Notes: a model not told the origin generated them from the sequence alone. Counted from the first letter of the stretch, positions 44,327-53,975 are shown. The stretch: 64,000 nt of DNA from an uncultured bacterium (GCA_905214795.1 CAJMNM010000003.1:1-64000), one strand, 5' to 3'. Translations and numbers: made by a program.

Positions 44327-44730
44327 AAACAGACTATTGCTTTGAACTGACTATGAAGGTACGCGACTACGAATGCGACCTTCAGGGTATTGTCAACAAC
44401 GCCAATTACCAACACTACATTGAACACACACGACATGAATTTCTGCTGTCAAAAGGCATCAGTTTTGCCGATCTTCACAACCGGGGAATTGACGCTGTCG
44501 TGGCACGGCTCAACATGGCGTTCAAAACGCCGTTGAAGAGCGGAGACTCTTTCATCAGCAAACTGCAGATTAAAAAGGACGGCATAAAATACGTCTTCTT
44601 CCAGGACATTTACAGACTGCCCGACCTGAAATGCTGCATAAAGAGCCAGGTAGACACCGTCTGCCTTGTTAACGGAAGATTAGGCACCTGCGACGAGCTT
44701 GACAGCATTCTGCCCGCCCAAGAAGAATAA
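44323..44730 (+). CDS. Acyl-CoA thioesterase, hotdog fold (4HBT/YbgC type)
   Basis: 135 residues of a single hotdog domain. The active-site segment RDYECDLQGIVNNANYQHYIEH holds the family's 'D..G.V.N..Y..Y+E' pattern with Asp as the catalytic residue (Gln replaces the usual His). It hydrolyses acyl-CoA thioesters, chain length unknown. Four-base overlap with the DUF2851 gene implies coupling. Confidence 0.88.
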   Translation: MKTDYCFELTMKVRDYECDLQGIVNNANYQHYIEHTRHEFLLSKGISFADLHNRGIDAVVARLNMAFKTPLKSGDSFISKLQIKKDGIKYVFFQDIYRLPDLKCCIKSQVDTVCLVNGRLGTCDELDSILPAQEE

Positions 44731-44762
44731 ACACAGTACCCTCCACGCAATACCGGCGCCTT

Positions 44763-45884
44763 ATGACCGAACAGGAAATCATTTATACGATGGCACTGAC
44801 CAGACTGCCCAAAGTCAACATCAGCCTGCAACACCGCTTGCTGGAAGAATCAGGCAGCGCGACATCCATATATGAAAACCGCCATCACATTCATGAACTG
44901 TATCCCGAAGCCTCCGGCAAACTGTCTGAGGCTTTGGAGAGTATGGACTCTTTCATCGCGCGCGCCGAGGAAGAACTTGCGTTCGCACAGAAAAACAACA
45001 TACGGTGTCTCTGTTACCACGACACAGATTATCCCTCACGCCTGAAAGAATGTCCCGACGCGCCGGTCTTGCTTTATTACAAAGGAAATGCCGACCTCAA
45101 CCGGCGGCATGTTATCAACATGATTGGCACACGCCACTGTACGGAATACGGGAAGGACATTTGTCGGCATTTCGTAGCCGAACTGAAACGTCTCTGTCCG
45201 GACGTGCTGATTGTAAGCGGACTGGCCTACGGCATAGATATCCACAGCCACAGAGCTGCATTGGAAAACGGTTTGGAAACCGTAGCCGTGCTGGCGCACG
45301 GACTGGACCAGATTTATCCCCGGCTGCATAGAGACACGGCCATACAGATGCTGTCACACGGCGGCCTGCTCACTGAATTCATGAGCCGCACAAATGCCGA
45401 CAAGGTAAACTTTATCCGCCGCAACCGGATTGTGGCCGGCATAAGCGACGCCACAATTGTAGTGGAATCGGCAGAAAAAGGCGGAGCACTCATCACCGCA
45501 GACATCGCATCCGGTTATCACCGTGAGATTTTTGCCTTTCCGGGACGTGTCGGCGACCAATACTCACAGGGATGCAACAGACTGATACGTGACAGCAAGG
45601 CCGCTCTGCTTCTGAACGCAAAAGATTTCGTCGAAGCCATGGGATGGCATACAGCGTCTCACGAAGAAACAGCGTGCATACAAAAAGAACTGTTTCCCGA
45701 ACTGAACCTCAGCAGCGAGGAGCTGCTGATTGTAGATAACCTGAAACAGAAAGGAAGCTTGCAAATCAACACCTTAGCCGTAGCAACCAACCTTCCTGTC
45801 CACAAACTGAGCGCGTTTCTCTTTAATCTTGAAATGAAAGGCATTGTAAAACTCATGAGCGGCGGCATGTACAGATTGCTGTAA
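44763..45884 (+). CDS. dprA: DNA-processing protein DprA
   Basis: 373-residue cytoplasmic protein that loads RecA on incoming single-stranded DNA in natural transformation; also widespread in non-competent species. Central Rossmann domain with GTRHCTEYGKDICR, VSGLAYGIDIHSHRAALE, the FPGRVGDQYSQGCNRLI box, and GGALITADIA. An N-terminal SAM-like region and a C-terminal winged helix (LLIVDNLKQKGSLQINTLAV) flank it, the usual three-part layout. It follows the thioesterase after 32 bases. Confidence 0.95.
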   Translation: MTEQEIIYTMALTRLPKVNISLQHRLLEESGSATSIYENRHHIHELYPEASGKLSEALESMDSFIARAEEELAFAQKNNIRCLCYHDTDYPSRLKECPDAPVLLYYKGNADLNRRHVINMIGTRHCTEYGKDICRHFVAELKRLCPDVLIVSGLAYGIDIHSHRAALENGLETVAVLAHGLDQIYPRLHRDTAIQMLSHGGLLTEFMSRTNADKVNFIRRNRIVAGISDATIVVESAEKGGALITADIASGYHREIFAFPGRVGDQYSQGCNRLIRDSKAALLLNAKDFVEAMGWHTASHEETACIQKELFPELNLSSEELLIVDNLKQKGSLQINTLAVATNLPVHKLSAFLFNLEMKGIVKLMSGGMYRLL

Positions 45885-45989
45885 TCCGGCACAATGTCGC
45901 CACAGAACAGTCATATTTGACGTTTAAGGACGTATCCGCTTTCCGCCGGCCAGATATTCACCAAAAGGATTTAACGCGTCCAAAAGCGC

Positions 45990-46832
45990 TTATTTCAACT
46001 GATAGACGCGCACATAATCCACTTCATAGCGCATAGGGAACGCCTCGTCGGCTATCGAACCGCCATTGTCGCCCCCCAAAGCCAGATTCAGCAGAATATA
46101 ATGTGGCTGCATAAAAGGATTTTTATGCTGTCCCAGACTGCCGTTATAAGTTCTGTCCAGCGTAATCTCGTTCAACAGTTCATCGTCCAGATACAAACGG
46201 ATGGCTTTTTCATCCCAATCCATTCTCCATACATGAAACTCGCTGGCCCAGTCGCTGTTTTTCTCCAGAAAATGCGTAAAAGGCGTCGGCTGACTGTCCC
46301 ATACGGCATTCCAGCGCCGCTCGTTTCCCCATGCCGCATTTGCCATGATGACCGGCTGTCCCTGAATGCGATAGAACTCCATCAAATCAATCTCGCCGCA
46401 AGAAGGCCATTCCATTTCATTTCCCAGAGTCCAGATGGCCGGCCACGCGCCTTTTCCCACCGGTATGCGTGCCCTTACCTCCAAACGACCGTATTGGAAA
46501 CTGAACTTTCCCGATGTTGTCATCGACGATGAGGTATATTCGATATATTCACGTGAGGTTTTCCAGTCGTTACTTCCATTACGGAACCAGGGATTGGCTT
46601 TTTTCTCCTTGACAGCTTCGATAATCAGCAAACCGTCCTCGCAACGGGCATTCTCGCTTTGATACCATTGCGCCTCATGATTACGGGCAAAGCCTTGTTC
46701 AAAATTCCACTTCGTTGTATCCGGCTGTCCATCGGTATCAAATTCATCACTCCACACTAACCTGTATTGCTGCGCATGCACGGCACATACAAAAGGCATA
46801 AGAAAAATCAGACTTAAAATTTGTTTTATCAT
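45990..46832 (-). CDS. Secreted GH16 family glycoside hydrolase (laminarinase/beta-glucanase-like)
   Basis: 280-residue exported enzyme (signal MIKQILSLIFLMPFVCAVHAQ). GH16 beta-jelly-roll with the catalytic motif GEIDLMEF (ExDxxE), preceded by GKGAWPAIWTLG and followed by WRMDWDEKAIRLYLDD; ends YEVDYVRVYQL. It cleaves beta-1,3- or beta-1,3/1,4-glucan. It is a lone gene without SusCD partners nearby. The frame starts at 46874, but a -7 box at 46854-46861 rules that out; ATG 46832 gives the signal peptide. Confidence 0.93.
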   Translation of the reverse strand: MIKQILSLIFLMPFVCAVHAQQYRLVWSDEFDTDGQPDTTKWNFEQGFARNHEAQWYQSENARCEDGLLIIEAVKEKKANPWFRNGSNDWKTSREYIEYTSSSMTTSGKFSFQYGRLEVRARIPVGKGAWPAIWTLGNEMEWPSCGEIDLMEFYRIQGQPVIMANAAWGNERRWNAVWDSQPTPFTHFLEKNSDWASEFHVWRMDWDEKAIRLYLDDELLNEITLDRTYNGSLGQHKNPFMQPHYILLNLALGGDNGGSIADEAFPMRYEVDYVRVYQLK

Positions 46833-46853
46833 GGTTTCTTGTTTTGATGGAAA

Positions 46854-46886
46854 CAAAGATATAACAATAATCAATTATCCCCCAAA
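46854..46886 (-). promoter_or_regulatory. Promoter of the GH16 gene
   Basis: On the minus strand TTTG (46883-46886), 21 bases, TATCTTTG (46854-46861). The leader to the ATG at 46832 is about 15-20 nt. Confidence 0.55.
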
Positions 46887-47430
46887 TATCGCATCGTTTT
46901 CTACGAAAGTAAATAACCGATACATTTCCGTTTATAGAATCATACCATTCCTTTCAAAAACGCGACTTGAGGTGCCGGACCACATTTTTCCGGTCATTTT
47001 ATAGCGGCCGGATGAAATTAGCCTTCGCAAGCGTTTACGAATGCTTGATTTTAACAATTATTAAAACAACGCTCCCAGATTAAAATTACATCAGAAAATT
47101 CTCATGATAGCAAAATCATCATTTATAATCATAAAAATCACACAATACAGCAACATTTTGCTCAATTTTCATAAAATTGATTGGAGTTTCATAAATAAAC
47201 GTGTCATTATGTCAATTCCACAACCCGTCAAAAATAGAAAAATTTTAAAAGACTGACCGGGAAGTCGGAAAAACAGGACAAATAAAGGCCTTAATTTCGG
47301 GGTGCTCACCACCCGACAGGACAAACTGATATTGGTAAAAAAATTCCTGCTGTTTTTTACTTACGATTTTTTTCCACACCGGACAGGAACAGGCCTCAAG
47401 TATAATTTACTTACAAAAATCAGAACGCTC
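46887..47430. other. Intergenic stretch, no gene seen
   Basis: About 540 bases, A/T-rich. No frame is convincing on either strand, and the short inverted repeats present lack T tracts. Confidence 0.5.
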
Positions 47431-47570
47431 ACGGTTACGAACTTTTTCGTAACCGTAGAGAAATATATTTTGGTACTGTAACGAAGGTAACCACAACCGT
47501 GCAGAAAAGATTTCGTAACCGTATGCGATTGCAACCGTAACCGTAGGGAAAAAAATTCGCAACCGTGCGT
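47431..47570. repeat. Cluster of CGGTTACG / CGTAACCG motifs, array 2
   Basis: Within 140 bases four exact copies of CGGTTACG or its complement (starts 47432, 47448, 47514 and 47536) and about five one-mismatch forms, mostly CAACCGTGC. The stretch CGTAACCGTATGCG at 47514-47527 also occurs in array 1 (11837). The setting is the same: a long gap between an enzyme gene and the next transcription unit. It creates spurious frames on the minus strand. Confidence 0.8.
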
Positions 47571-47776
47571 AAATTGAAACAAGGACAGGGATAAAAGTAA
47601 AAGAATGTAACCGCAAAAAACATGGAAAAAGCAGAACGGACAAAAGAATTCAGCCCTTGAATTTTACGACGCTATCTGTCAAATAATCAAAGATAAGTTT
47701 GAGACTGGGTTAAGCAAAAAACTACGCGCCGACATTGAAAAAACAAAACAATGTGCTGTCAGACAAATATACAAAA

Positions 47777-47809
47777 AGAGGAGGTACGCCCAAAGGCATA
47801 ACCTCCTCT
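47777..47809 (-). terminator. Terminator of the frdCAB operon
   Basis: A 9-bp perfect stem (AGAGGAGGT / ACCTCCTCT) with a 15-base loop, followed on the minus strand by TTTTTG, 43 bases past the frdB stop. Confidence 0.8.
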
Positions 47810-47851
47810 CAAAATAATCAGACTTTTATTATAAAAGTCCTACCCCTTATT

Positions 47852-48610
47852 TTAATCGTCAAGCTTAGCTTTAATGAACTCACGATTCAAACGTGCGATG
47901 TTCGCGATAGTCTCGCACTTAGGACATACGGCCTCGCATGCACGTGTGTTGGTACAGTTACCGAAACCAAGTTCGTCCATCTTGGCAATCATAGCCTTAG
48001 CACGGCGTGCAGCCTCGGGACGTCCCTGAGGCAACAAAGCCAGCTGGCTGACCTTTGAAGATACGAACAACATGGCTGAACCGTTCTTACAAGCAGCAAC
48101 ACAAGCACCACAACCGATACAGCTAGCGCAATCCATAGCCTCGTCGGCATTCTGCTTCGGAATCAGGATGGCATTCGCATCCTGCGGCTGTCCGGTACGT
48201 ACTGTAACATATCCACCGGCCTGAATAATCTTATCGAAAGCCGAACGGTCTACCATACAGTCCTTGATAACCGGGAAACCGGCTGAACGCCATGGCTCAA
48301 CGGTAATGGTATCGCCATCATTGAACTTACGCATATAAAGCTGGCAGGTTGTAGCACCACGCTCAGTCTTACCGTGCGGTGTTCCGTTAATATACAAAGA
48401 ACACATACCGCAGATACCTTCACGACAGTCGTGATCAAATACGAACGGCTCTTTACCTTCTTCAATCAATTGCTCGTTAAGGATGTCCAGCATCTCGAGG
48501 AATGAGGTATCGCCCGGGATGTCCTTCATCTCACGTTCGTCAAAGTGACCTTTATCCTTAGGTCCGTTCTGACGCCAAAATCTTATTTTAAATGAAATAT
48601 TCTTATCCAT
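47852..48610 (-). CDS. frdB: Fumarate reductase/succinate dehydrogenase iron-sulfur subunit
   Basis: 252-residue electron-transfer subunit of the membrane complex that reduces fumarate to succinate in anaerobic respiration (succinate is a main Bacteroides end product). The [2Fe-2S] ligands are CREGICGMC and a later Cys; the [4Fe-4S] and [3Fe-4S] sites are CASCIGCGACVAAC and CEAVCPKC. It passes electrons from the quinol site in FrdC to FAD in FrdA. The frame is open from 48637, but the ATG at 48610 gives the usual MDKNISFKIRFWRQ start. Last gene of frdC-frdA-frdB. Confidence 0.96.
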   Translation of the reverse strand: MDKNISFKIRFWRQNGPKDKGHFDEREMKDIPGDTSFLEMLDILNEQLIEEGKEPFVFDHDCREGICGMCSLYINGTPHGKTERGATTCQLYMRKFNDGDTITVEPWRSAGFPVIKDCMVDRSAFDKIIQAGGYVTVRTGQPQDANAILIPKQNADEAMDCASCIGCGACVAACKNGSAMLFVSSKVSQLALLPQGRPEAARRAKAMIAKMDELGFGNCTNTRACEAVCPKCETIANIARLNREFIKAKLDD

Positions 48611-48646
48611 TGTTTTTTTCTTTATATCGTTGAACAAACCGGTTTA

Positions 48647-50596
48647 TTAGCTCTTGTAGTTACGTGTCTGAACCTTGATAGCCTCATAAACGAGCGGCTC
48701 CTTATATAATACCGGTGCCTTGTCGTCTGAGCCCTGATACTCCCAGCATGCCACATAGAAGTAGTTCTCGTCATCACGTTTTGCTTCGCCTTCCTCTGTC
48801 TGATATTCTTCACGGAAGTGACCACCACAAGATTCATTTCTGTTCAATGCATCGTATGCAATCAACTGTCCCATTGTGATGAAGTCGTTCAAACGCAATG
48901 CTTTTTCCAACTCTACGTTCACACCTTCTTTTGCACCCGGAATAAACAACTGAGTCTCGAACTCCTCGCGGATTTCCTTCAGACGCTTCAAACCGGTTTC
49001 CAAACCTTCCTTGGTACGACCCATACCTACGTATTCCCACATCACGTGGCCTAATTCCTTATGGATTGAATCAACAGAACGCTTACCCTTGATGTTCATC
49101 AAATGGTCGATACGCTCGTTTACAGCCTTCTCTGCAGCTTCAAATTCAGGCAGGTCTGTAGAGAAACGAGGAACTGTAATCTGATCGGCCAGATAGTTCT
49201 GAATGGTATATGGCAATACGAAGTAACCGTCGGCCAAACCTTGCATCAAAGCAGATGCACCCAAACGGTTTGCACCGTGATCTGAGAAGTTACATTCACC
49301 GATTGCGAACAAGCCCTTGATAGAAGTCTGCAATTCGTAGTCTACCCAGATACCACCCATTGTATAGTGAATAGCCGGATAAATCATCATCGGAGACTTG
49401 TATGGAGATACGTCGGTAATTTCCTCGTACATGTCGAACAGGTTACCATAACGCTGCTCTACCACGTCCTTACCCAAACGGTTGATGGCATCGCTGAAAT
49501 CGAGGAATACGGCCAAACCGGTATTGTTTACACCGTAACCCTTATCGCATCTTTCCTTAGCTGCACGTGAAGCCACGTCACGGGGAACCAGGTTACCGAA
49601 TGCCGGATAACGACGCTCCAAGTAGTAATCGCGGTCTTCTTCAGGAATGTCCTCACCCTTCAATGTACCGGCCTGCAGTTTCTTGGCGTCTTCCAGTTTC
49701 TTAGGAACCCAGATACGACCATCGTTACGCAAAGACTCAGACATCAAAGTCAGCTTAGACTGCTTGTCACCGTGAACCGGAATACAAGTAGGATGAATCT
49801 GTACGTAAGCAGGATTTGCAAAATAAGCACCCTTGCGGTAGCACTGCATAGCTGCTGAACAGTTACAGCCCATTGCGTTTGTTGAAAGGAAATAAGTATT
49901 ACCATAACCACCGGTTGCGATAACGACTGCATGAGCGGCAAAACGCTCCAATTTACCGGTAACAAGGTTACGTGCGATAATACCACGTGCACGGCCGTCG
50001 ATCATTACGAGGTCCATCATCTCATAACGGGTGAACAATTTTACTGTTCCGGCGTTAACCTGGCAGCTCAATGCTGAATAAGCGCCGAGCAACAGCTGCT
50101 GACCTGTCTGACCCTTTGCATAGAATGTACGGGATACCTGTGCACCACCGAATGAACGGTTGGCCAACATACCACCGTATTCGCGAGCGAAAGGAACACC
50201 TTGTGCCACGCACTGGTCGATGATGTTGTTTGAAACCTCAGCCAAACGATATACGTTAGCCTCACGTGCACGGTAGTCACCACCCTTTACTGTATCATAG
50301 AACAGACGATAAACAGAGTCGCCGTCGTTCTGATAATTCTTTGCAGCGTTGATACCTCCCTGAGCGGCGATAGAGTGTGCACGACGGGGAGAATCCTGGA
50401 TACAGAAATTAAATACACGGAAGCCCATTTCTCCAAGTGAAGCAGCGGCAGATGCACCGGCAAGACCTGTACCTACAACAATAATGTCCAAGCGACGCTT
50501 GTTAGCCGGGTTAACCAATTTCTGGTGTGCCTTATAATTTGTCCATTTCTCTGCAACCGGCCCTTCTGGAATTTTAGAATCTATTATCTTAGTCAT
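48647..50596 (-). CDS. frdA: Fumarate reductase/succinate dehydrogenase flavoprotein subunit
   Basis: 649-residue catalytic subunit carrying covalently bound FAD. FAD-binding VVGTGLAGASAAASLGEMG, the HSIAAQGGINAAKN segment with the His that binds FAD, and the substrate residues in HPTCIP. The C-terminal GHFREEYQTEEGEAKRDD is typical of the type found with a single cytochrome b subunit. It sits on the cytoplasmic face of the inner membrane with FrdB and FrdC. Confidence 0.97.
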   Translation of the reverse strand: MTKIIDSKIPEGPVAEKWTNYKAHQKLVNPANKRRLDIIVVGTGLAGASAAASLGEMGFRVFNFCIQDSPRRAHSIAAQGGINAAKNYQNDGDSVYRLFYDTVKGGDYRAREANVYRLAEVSNNIIDQCVAQGVPFAREYGGMLANRSFGGAQVSRTFYAKGQTGQQLLLGAYSALSCQVNAGTVKLFTRYEMMDLVMIDGRARGIIARNLVTGKLERFAAHAVVIATGGYGNTYFLSTNAMGCNCSAAMQCYRKGAYFANPAYVQIHPTCIPVHGDKQSKLTLMSESLRNDGRIWVPKKLEDAKKLQAGTLKGEDIPEEDRDYYLERRYPAFGNLVPRDVASRAAKERCDKGYGVNNTGLAVFLDFSDAINRLGKDVVEQRYGNLFDMYEEITDVSPYKSPMMIYPAIHYTMGGIWVDYELQTSIKGLFAIGECNFSDHGANRLGASALMQGLADGYFVLPYTIQNYLADQITVPRFSTDLPEFEAAEKAVNERIDHLMNIKGKRSVDSIHKELGHVMWEYVGMGRTKEGLETGLKRLKEIREEFETQLFIPGAKEGVNVELEKALRLNDFITMGQLIAYDALNRNESCGGHFREEYQTEEGEAKRDDENYFYVACWEYQGSDDKAPVLYKEPLVYEAIKVQTRNYKS

Positions 50597-50628
50597 AATC
50601 GTTTCAATTTAATGATTCATTAATTAAA

Positions 50629-51306
50629 TTAGCAGCATGCACCGCAAAAAGAGAAATACAATGCTACAACAAGGAACATCAAAATAACCAAAGTAACATA
50701 AATATTTCCGATTACCTTCCAACGGTTAAACCAAACCTTGCCATTCCAACCCAAAGTCTGAATTGCGCTCCAGAAACCGTGAGTCAGGTGGAACCACAAA
50801 GCAACAAGCCAGATGACATAGATTACAGTAAATACAGGCTGGCTGAAAGTCTGGACGATGTAGCCATATCCGTCAGCAGCGTGAAGACCTCCCAACATAG
50901 GCTGGCCAATCAATTCTGCAAACATCATGTTGTACCAGAAATTGTAGAAGTGTAAAGCAAGACCTAACAATACGATGATACCCAAAACCAACATGTTCTG
51001 TGAAGCCCACTCCACTTTTGCCGGTTTGTCAGTAATGTCATAGCGATTGTTTCCACGTGCCTTACGATTCTGGATTGTCAACCAGAACGCATAAATAATA
51101 TGAATAACCGCCAAAGCAGCCAAACCGATAGTTGCTACAACAGCATACCAGTTTGCGCCCAGGAATTCACAAATCATGTTGTAGCCTTCTGCCGAAATTA
51201 AAGCCACAACGTTCATTGACGCATGAAACGTCAAGAACAGGATAAGCGCAATACCAGTAACTGACATCACTACTTTCCGTCCAATAGATGAATCACATAA
51301 CCACAT
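50629..51306 (-). CDS. frdC: Fumarate reductase/succinate dehydrogenase cytochrome b subunit
   Basis: 225-residue inner-membrane subunit with five hydrophobic helices and several helix histidines (LTFHASMN, HIIYAFW, LHFYNFWYN, LTHGFW) able to hold two b haems, as in the Wolinella-type enzyme. It oxidises menaquinol and anchors FrdAB. First gene of the operon; a consensus promoter lies 75-105 bases upstream. Confidence 0.94.
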   Translation of the reverse strand: MWLCDSSIGRKVVMSVTGIALILFLTFHASMNVVALISAEGYNMICEFLGANWYAVVATIGLAALAVIHIIYAFWLTIQNRKARGNNRYDITDKPAKVEWASQNMLVLGIIVLLGLALHFYNFWYNMMFAELIGQPMLGGLHAADGYGYIVQTFSQPVFTVIYVIWLVALWFHLTHGFWSAIQTLGWNGKVWFNRWKVIGNIYVTLVILMFLVVALYFSFCGACC

Positions 51307-51379
51307 AAATAATTGAATTTAAAACATTTATTAAACAGTATTAAGAAAATTAGAGTATTTATACACGTATAATATAGTG

Positions 51380-51410
51380 CAAATTTAATCTAAATCCTTG
51401 ATTGAACAAA
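51380..51410 (-). promoter_or_regulatory. Strong promoter of frdCAB
   Basis: On the minus strand TTTG (51407-51410), exactly 19 bases, TAAATTTG (51380-51387). The leader is about 65-70 nt. Confidence 0.75.
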
Positions 51411-51441
51411 AAAATAGCTAAAGATATTCCTAAAAAAACAT

Positions 51442-51449
51442 TACTTTTG
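51442..51449 (+). promoter_or_regulatory. -7 box of mnmG
   Basis: TACTTTTG on the plus strand, 22 bases before the ATG at 51472; no clear -33. Confidence 0.4.
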
Positions 51450-51471
51450 TAAGGTATAAAAGAACAATAAA

Positions 51472-53343
51472 ATGGAGTTTAAATACGATGTTATTGTAAT
51501 TGGCGCCGGACATGCCGGATGTGAGGCTGCAGCGGCCGCGGCAAACATGGGTGCAAAGACCTGTCTGATCACGATGGACATGAACAAGATTGGACAAATG
51601 AGCTGTAACCCTGCAGTGGGCGGCATAGCCAAAGGACAGATTGTAAGAGAAATCGATGCTTTGGGCGGATACATGGCACAAGTCACCGATAAAACGGCCA
51701 TACAATTCCGCATGCTGAACCGTTCGAAAGGTCCGGCCATGTGGAGTCCGCGAGCTCAATGCGACCGTGCGAAATTCATCTGGGCGTGGCGCGAAATTCT
51801 GGAGAACGTTCCTAACCTGAACATCTGGCAGGACCAGGTAAAGGAACTTATAGTGGAAAACGGTGAAACGGCAGGTGTACGTACTTATCTTGACGTGACC
51901 TTCAAGGCAAAATGCGTCATCCTTACAGCCGGCACATTCCTAAACGGCTTAATGCATATCGGACACACGAAACTGGCCGGTGGCCGTATGGCAGAACCGG
52001 CGTCTTACCATCTGACGGAATCCATCACAGCGCACGGCGTCACAATGGGACGAATGAAAACCGGAACCCCCGTACGCATCGATGCCAGAAGTGTGCACTT
52101 CGAAGACATGGAAATACAGCATGGAGAAAATGACTTCCACAGATTCTCGTTCCTCGAAACCGAACGGCACCTGAAACAACTTACCTGCTGGACCTGCTTT
52201 ACCAATCCCGAAGTTCACCGTATTCTGGAAAGCGGACTTCCGGATTCACCGCTATACAACGGACAGATTAAAAGTATCGGGCCACGATACTGTCCGAGCA
52301 TCGAAACAAAACTGGTCACATTCCCCGAACGGGAACATCACCAACTGTTTCTTGAACCGGAGGGCGAACAGACGCAGGAATATTATCTGAACGGTTTCTC
52401 TTCAAGTCTGCCATTGGACGTTCAGCTTAACGCGCTGAAAAAGATCCCGGCATTCCGCGACGTGGCGATTTACCGTCCGGGATACGCCATAGAATACGAT
52501 TATTTCGATCCGACGCAACTCACCCACTCGTTGGAATCGAAAATTATTCCCGGCCTGTTCATGGCAGGACAGGTTAACGGAACGACCGGTTACGAGGAGG
52601 CCGGCGGACAGGGAATCGTAGCCGGTATCAACGCGGCATTGAAATGCGCCGGAAGCGAACCGTTCATCATGCACCGCGATGAATCCTATATAGGCGTACT
52701 CATAGACGACCTGGTTACAAAAGGAGTTGACGAGCCATACCGTATGTTTACCTCACGTGCGGAATACAGAATTCTGCTCCGTCAGGATGACGCTGACGCA
52801 CGACTGACAGAACGTTCATACGAGATAGGACTGGCAAGCAAAGAACGGTATGACTACTGGAAAAAGAAAAAAGCACATATTGACCGCATCATAAATTTCT
52901 GCGAAACATTCTCGCTGAAACCGGCATTAATCAATGCGGGATTAGAAACACTGGAAACTACCCCTCTTAAATACGGCTGCAAATTATTCGATGTCATCAA
53001 CCGTCCGCAAATCACATTAAACAACATCTCTAACTTCATTGCGCCATTAAAAGCTCAACTCGACATGATTGAGGAACGGAAAGAAGAGATTATCGAAGCC
53101 GCAGAAATTAAAATGAAATACCATGGCTATATCGAACGCGAAAGAATGATAGCCGATAAGATGCAACGACTGGAGAACATCAAGATAAAAGGCAAGTTCG
53201 ATTACAAGACCATGAACTCGCTTTCAACAGAAGCTCGCCAAAAGCTGGAAAAGATAAATCCTGAAACATTGGCACAAGCCAGCCGCATCCCCGGCGTATC
53301 GCCGAGTGACATCAATGTGATGCTGGTCCTTCTTGGACGTTAG
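51472..53343 (+). CDS. mnmG: tRNA uridine-5-carboxymethylaminomethyl modification enzyme MnmG (GidA)
   Basis: 623-residue FAD enzyme that, with MnmE, installs the carboxymethylaminomethyl group on U34 of tRNAs. N-terminal FAD site VIGAGHAGCEAAAAAANMG, then GCNP-like SCNPAVGGIAKG, the FAD-binding TAGTFLNGLMHIG, and GYEEAGGQGIVAGINAALK. C-terminal helical domain ends PGVSPSDINVMLVLLG. Length is standard. The parS site follows after 8 bases, in keeping with the common placement of gidA near replication origins. Confidence 0.97.
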   Translation: MEFKYDVIVIGAGHAGCEAAAAAANMGAKTCLITMDMNKIGQMSCNPAVGGIAKGQIVREIDALGGYMAQVTDKTAIQFRMLNRSKGPAMWSPRAQCDRAKFIWAWREILENVPNLNIWQDQVKELIVENGETAGVRTYLDVTFKAKCVILTAGTFLNGLMHIGHTKLAGGRMAEPASYHLTESITAHGVTMGRMKTGTPVRIDARSVHFEDMEIQHGENDFHRFSFLETERHLKQLTCWTCFTNPEVHRILESGLPDSPLYNGQIKSIGPRYCPSIETKLVTFPEREHHQLFLEPEGEQTQEYYLNGFSSSLPLDVQLNALKKIPAFRDVAIYRPGYAIEYDYFDPTQLTHSLESKIIPGLFMAGQVNGTTGYEEAGGQGIVAGINAALKCAGSEPFIMHRDESYIGVLIDDLVTKGVDEPYRMFTSRAEYRILLRQDDADARLTERSYEIGLASKERYDYWKKKKAHIDRIINFCETFSLKPALINAGLETLETTPLKYGCKLFDVINRPQITLNNISNFIAPLKAQLDMIEERKEEIIEAAEIKMKYHGYIERERMIADKMQRLENIKIKGKFDYKTMNSLSTEARQKLEKINPETLAQASRIPGVSPSDINVMLVLLGR

Positions 53344-53350
53344 AAGTGCT

Positions 53351-53368
53351 ATGTTTCACGTGAAACAT
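53351..53368. other. Chromosomal parS site (ParB binding)
   Basis: TGTTTCACGTGAAACA at 53352-53367 matches the 16-bp parS consensus perfectly, and the palindrome extends one base each side (18 bp). It lies between mnmG and apt. parS sites cluster around oriC and nucleate ParB for chromosome segregation, so this marks an origin-proximal location. I found no second copy in the window. Confidence 0.85.
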
Positions 53369-53400
53369 TACTTGAATTATTAACGCTTAAAGCTCTGATT

Positions 53401-53934
53401 ATGAACAATCCAATTTTATTAAAGAACTTAAGAAACATTCCAGATTTCCCGATACCCGATGTTTTGTTCAGAGACGTCACGACTTTATTCAAAGACGCCG
53501 AATGTATGCGCATCATGCTGGATGAATTATATGAACTTTATAAAGACAAAGGTATCACCAAGGTTGTCGGTATAGAATCACGCGGCTTTATTCTCGGACC
53601 GGCATTGGCTATCAGACTGGGAGCCGGATTTGTTATGTGCCGCAAGTCAGGAAAGCTCCCGGCAGAAACTGTGAGCGAGAGTTATCAGAAGGAATATGGC
53701 CTGGACACAATTCAGATGCATAAAGACTCGATAAACGAAAACGATGTCGTACTGTTACACGACGACCTTCTTGCTACCGGCGGTTCAATGAAAGCCGCTC
53801 TAAACCTTGTCAGAAAATTAAATCCGAAACAGGTTTATATAAACTTTATCATTGAACTGTCACGAGAGGGACTGCATGGACGGGAGGCATTTAAAGACGA
53901 GAATGTAGAAATAGAAACCTTACTCTCTGTTTAA
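53401..53934 (+). CDS. apt: Adenine phosphoribosyltransferase
   Basis: 177-residue purine-salvage enzyme: adenine + PRPP gives AMP + PPi. Type I PRTase fold with the PRPP loop VLLHDDLLATGGSMKAAL, and the APRT-specific FRDVTTLFKD and RGFILGPALA segments. Complete. It lies 33 bases past the parS site. Confidence 0.96.
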   Translation: MNNPILLKNLRNIPDFPIPDVLFRDVTTLFKDAECMRIMLDELYELYKDKGITKVVGIESRGFILGPALAIRLGAGFVMCRKSGKLPAETVSESYQKEYGLDTIQMHKDSINENDVVLLHDDLLATGGSMKAALNLVRKLNPKQVYINFIIELSREGLHGREAFKDENVEIETLLSV

Positions 53935-53943
53935 AACCCACAT

Positions 53944-53975
53944 AACAGGACAAGCAACCGGTTGCTTGTCCTGTT
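53944..53975. terminator. Perfect 32-bp palindromic terminator of apt
   Basis: Each 16-base half (AACAGGACAAGCAACC and its complement) is perfectly paired, with essentially only CCGG left for a loop. It lies 10 bases past the stop and is followed by TTTCGATTAT. Confidence 0.7.

Noticed and set aside
47361..47643. Overlapping minus-strand frames, Phe/Tyr-rich
   Set aside because: They come from translation of the CGGTTACG repeat cluster, in three frames at once; no gene signal.
47605..47817. Plus-strand open stretch reading ALEFYDAICQIIKDKFETG and a Lys/Arg-rich tail
   Set aside because: It looks protein-like but has no ATG/GTG/TTG start and runs through the frdCAB terminator; possibly a gene remnant, not supported well enough to list.
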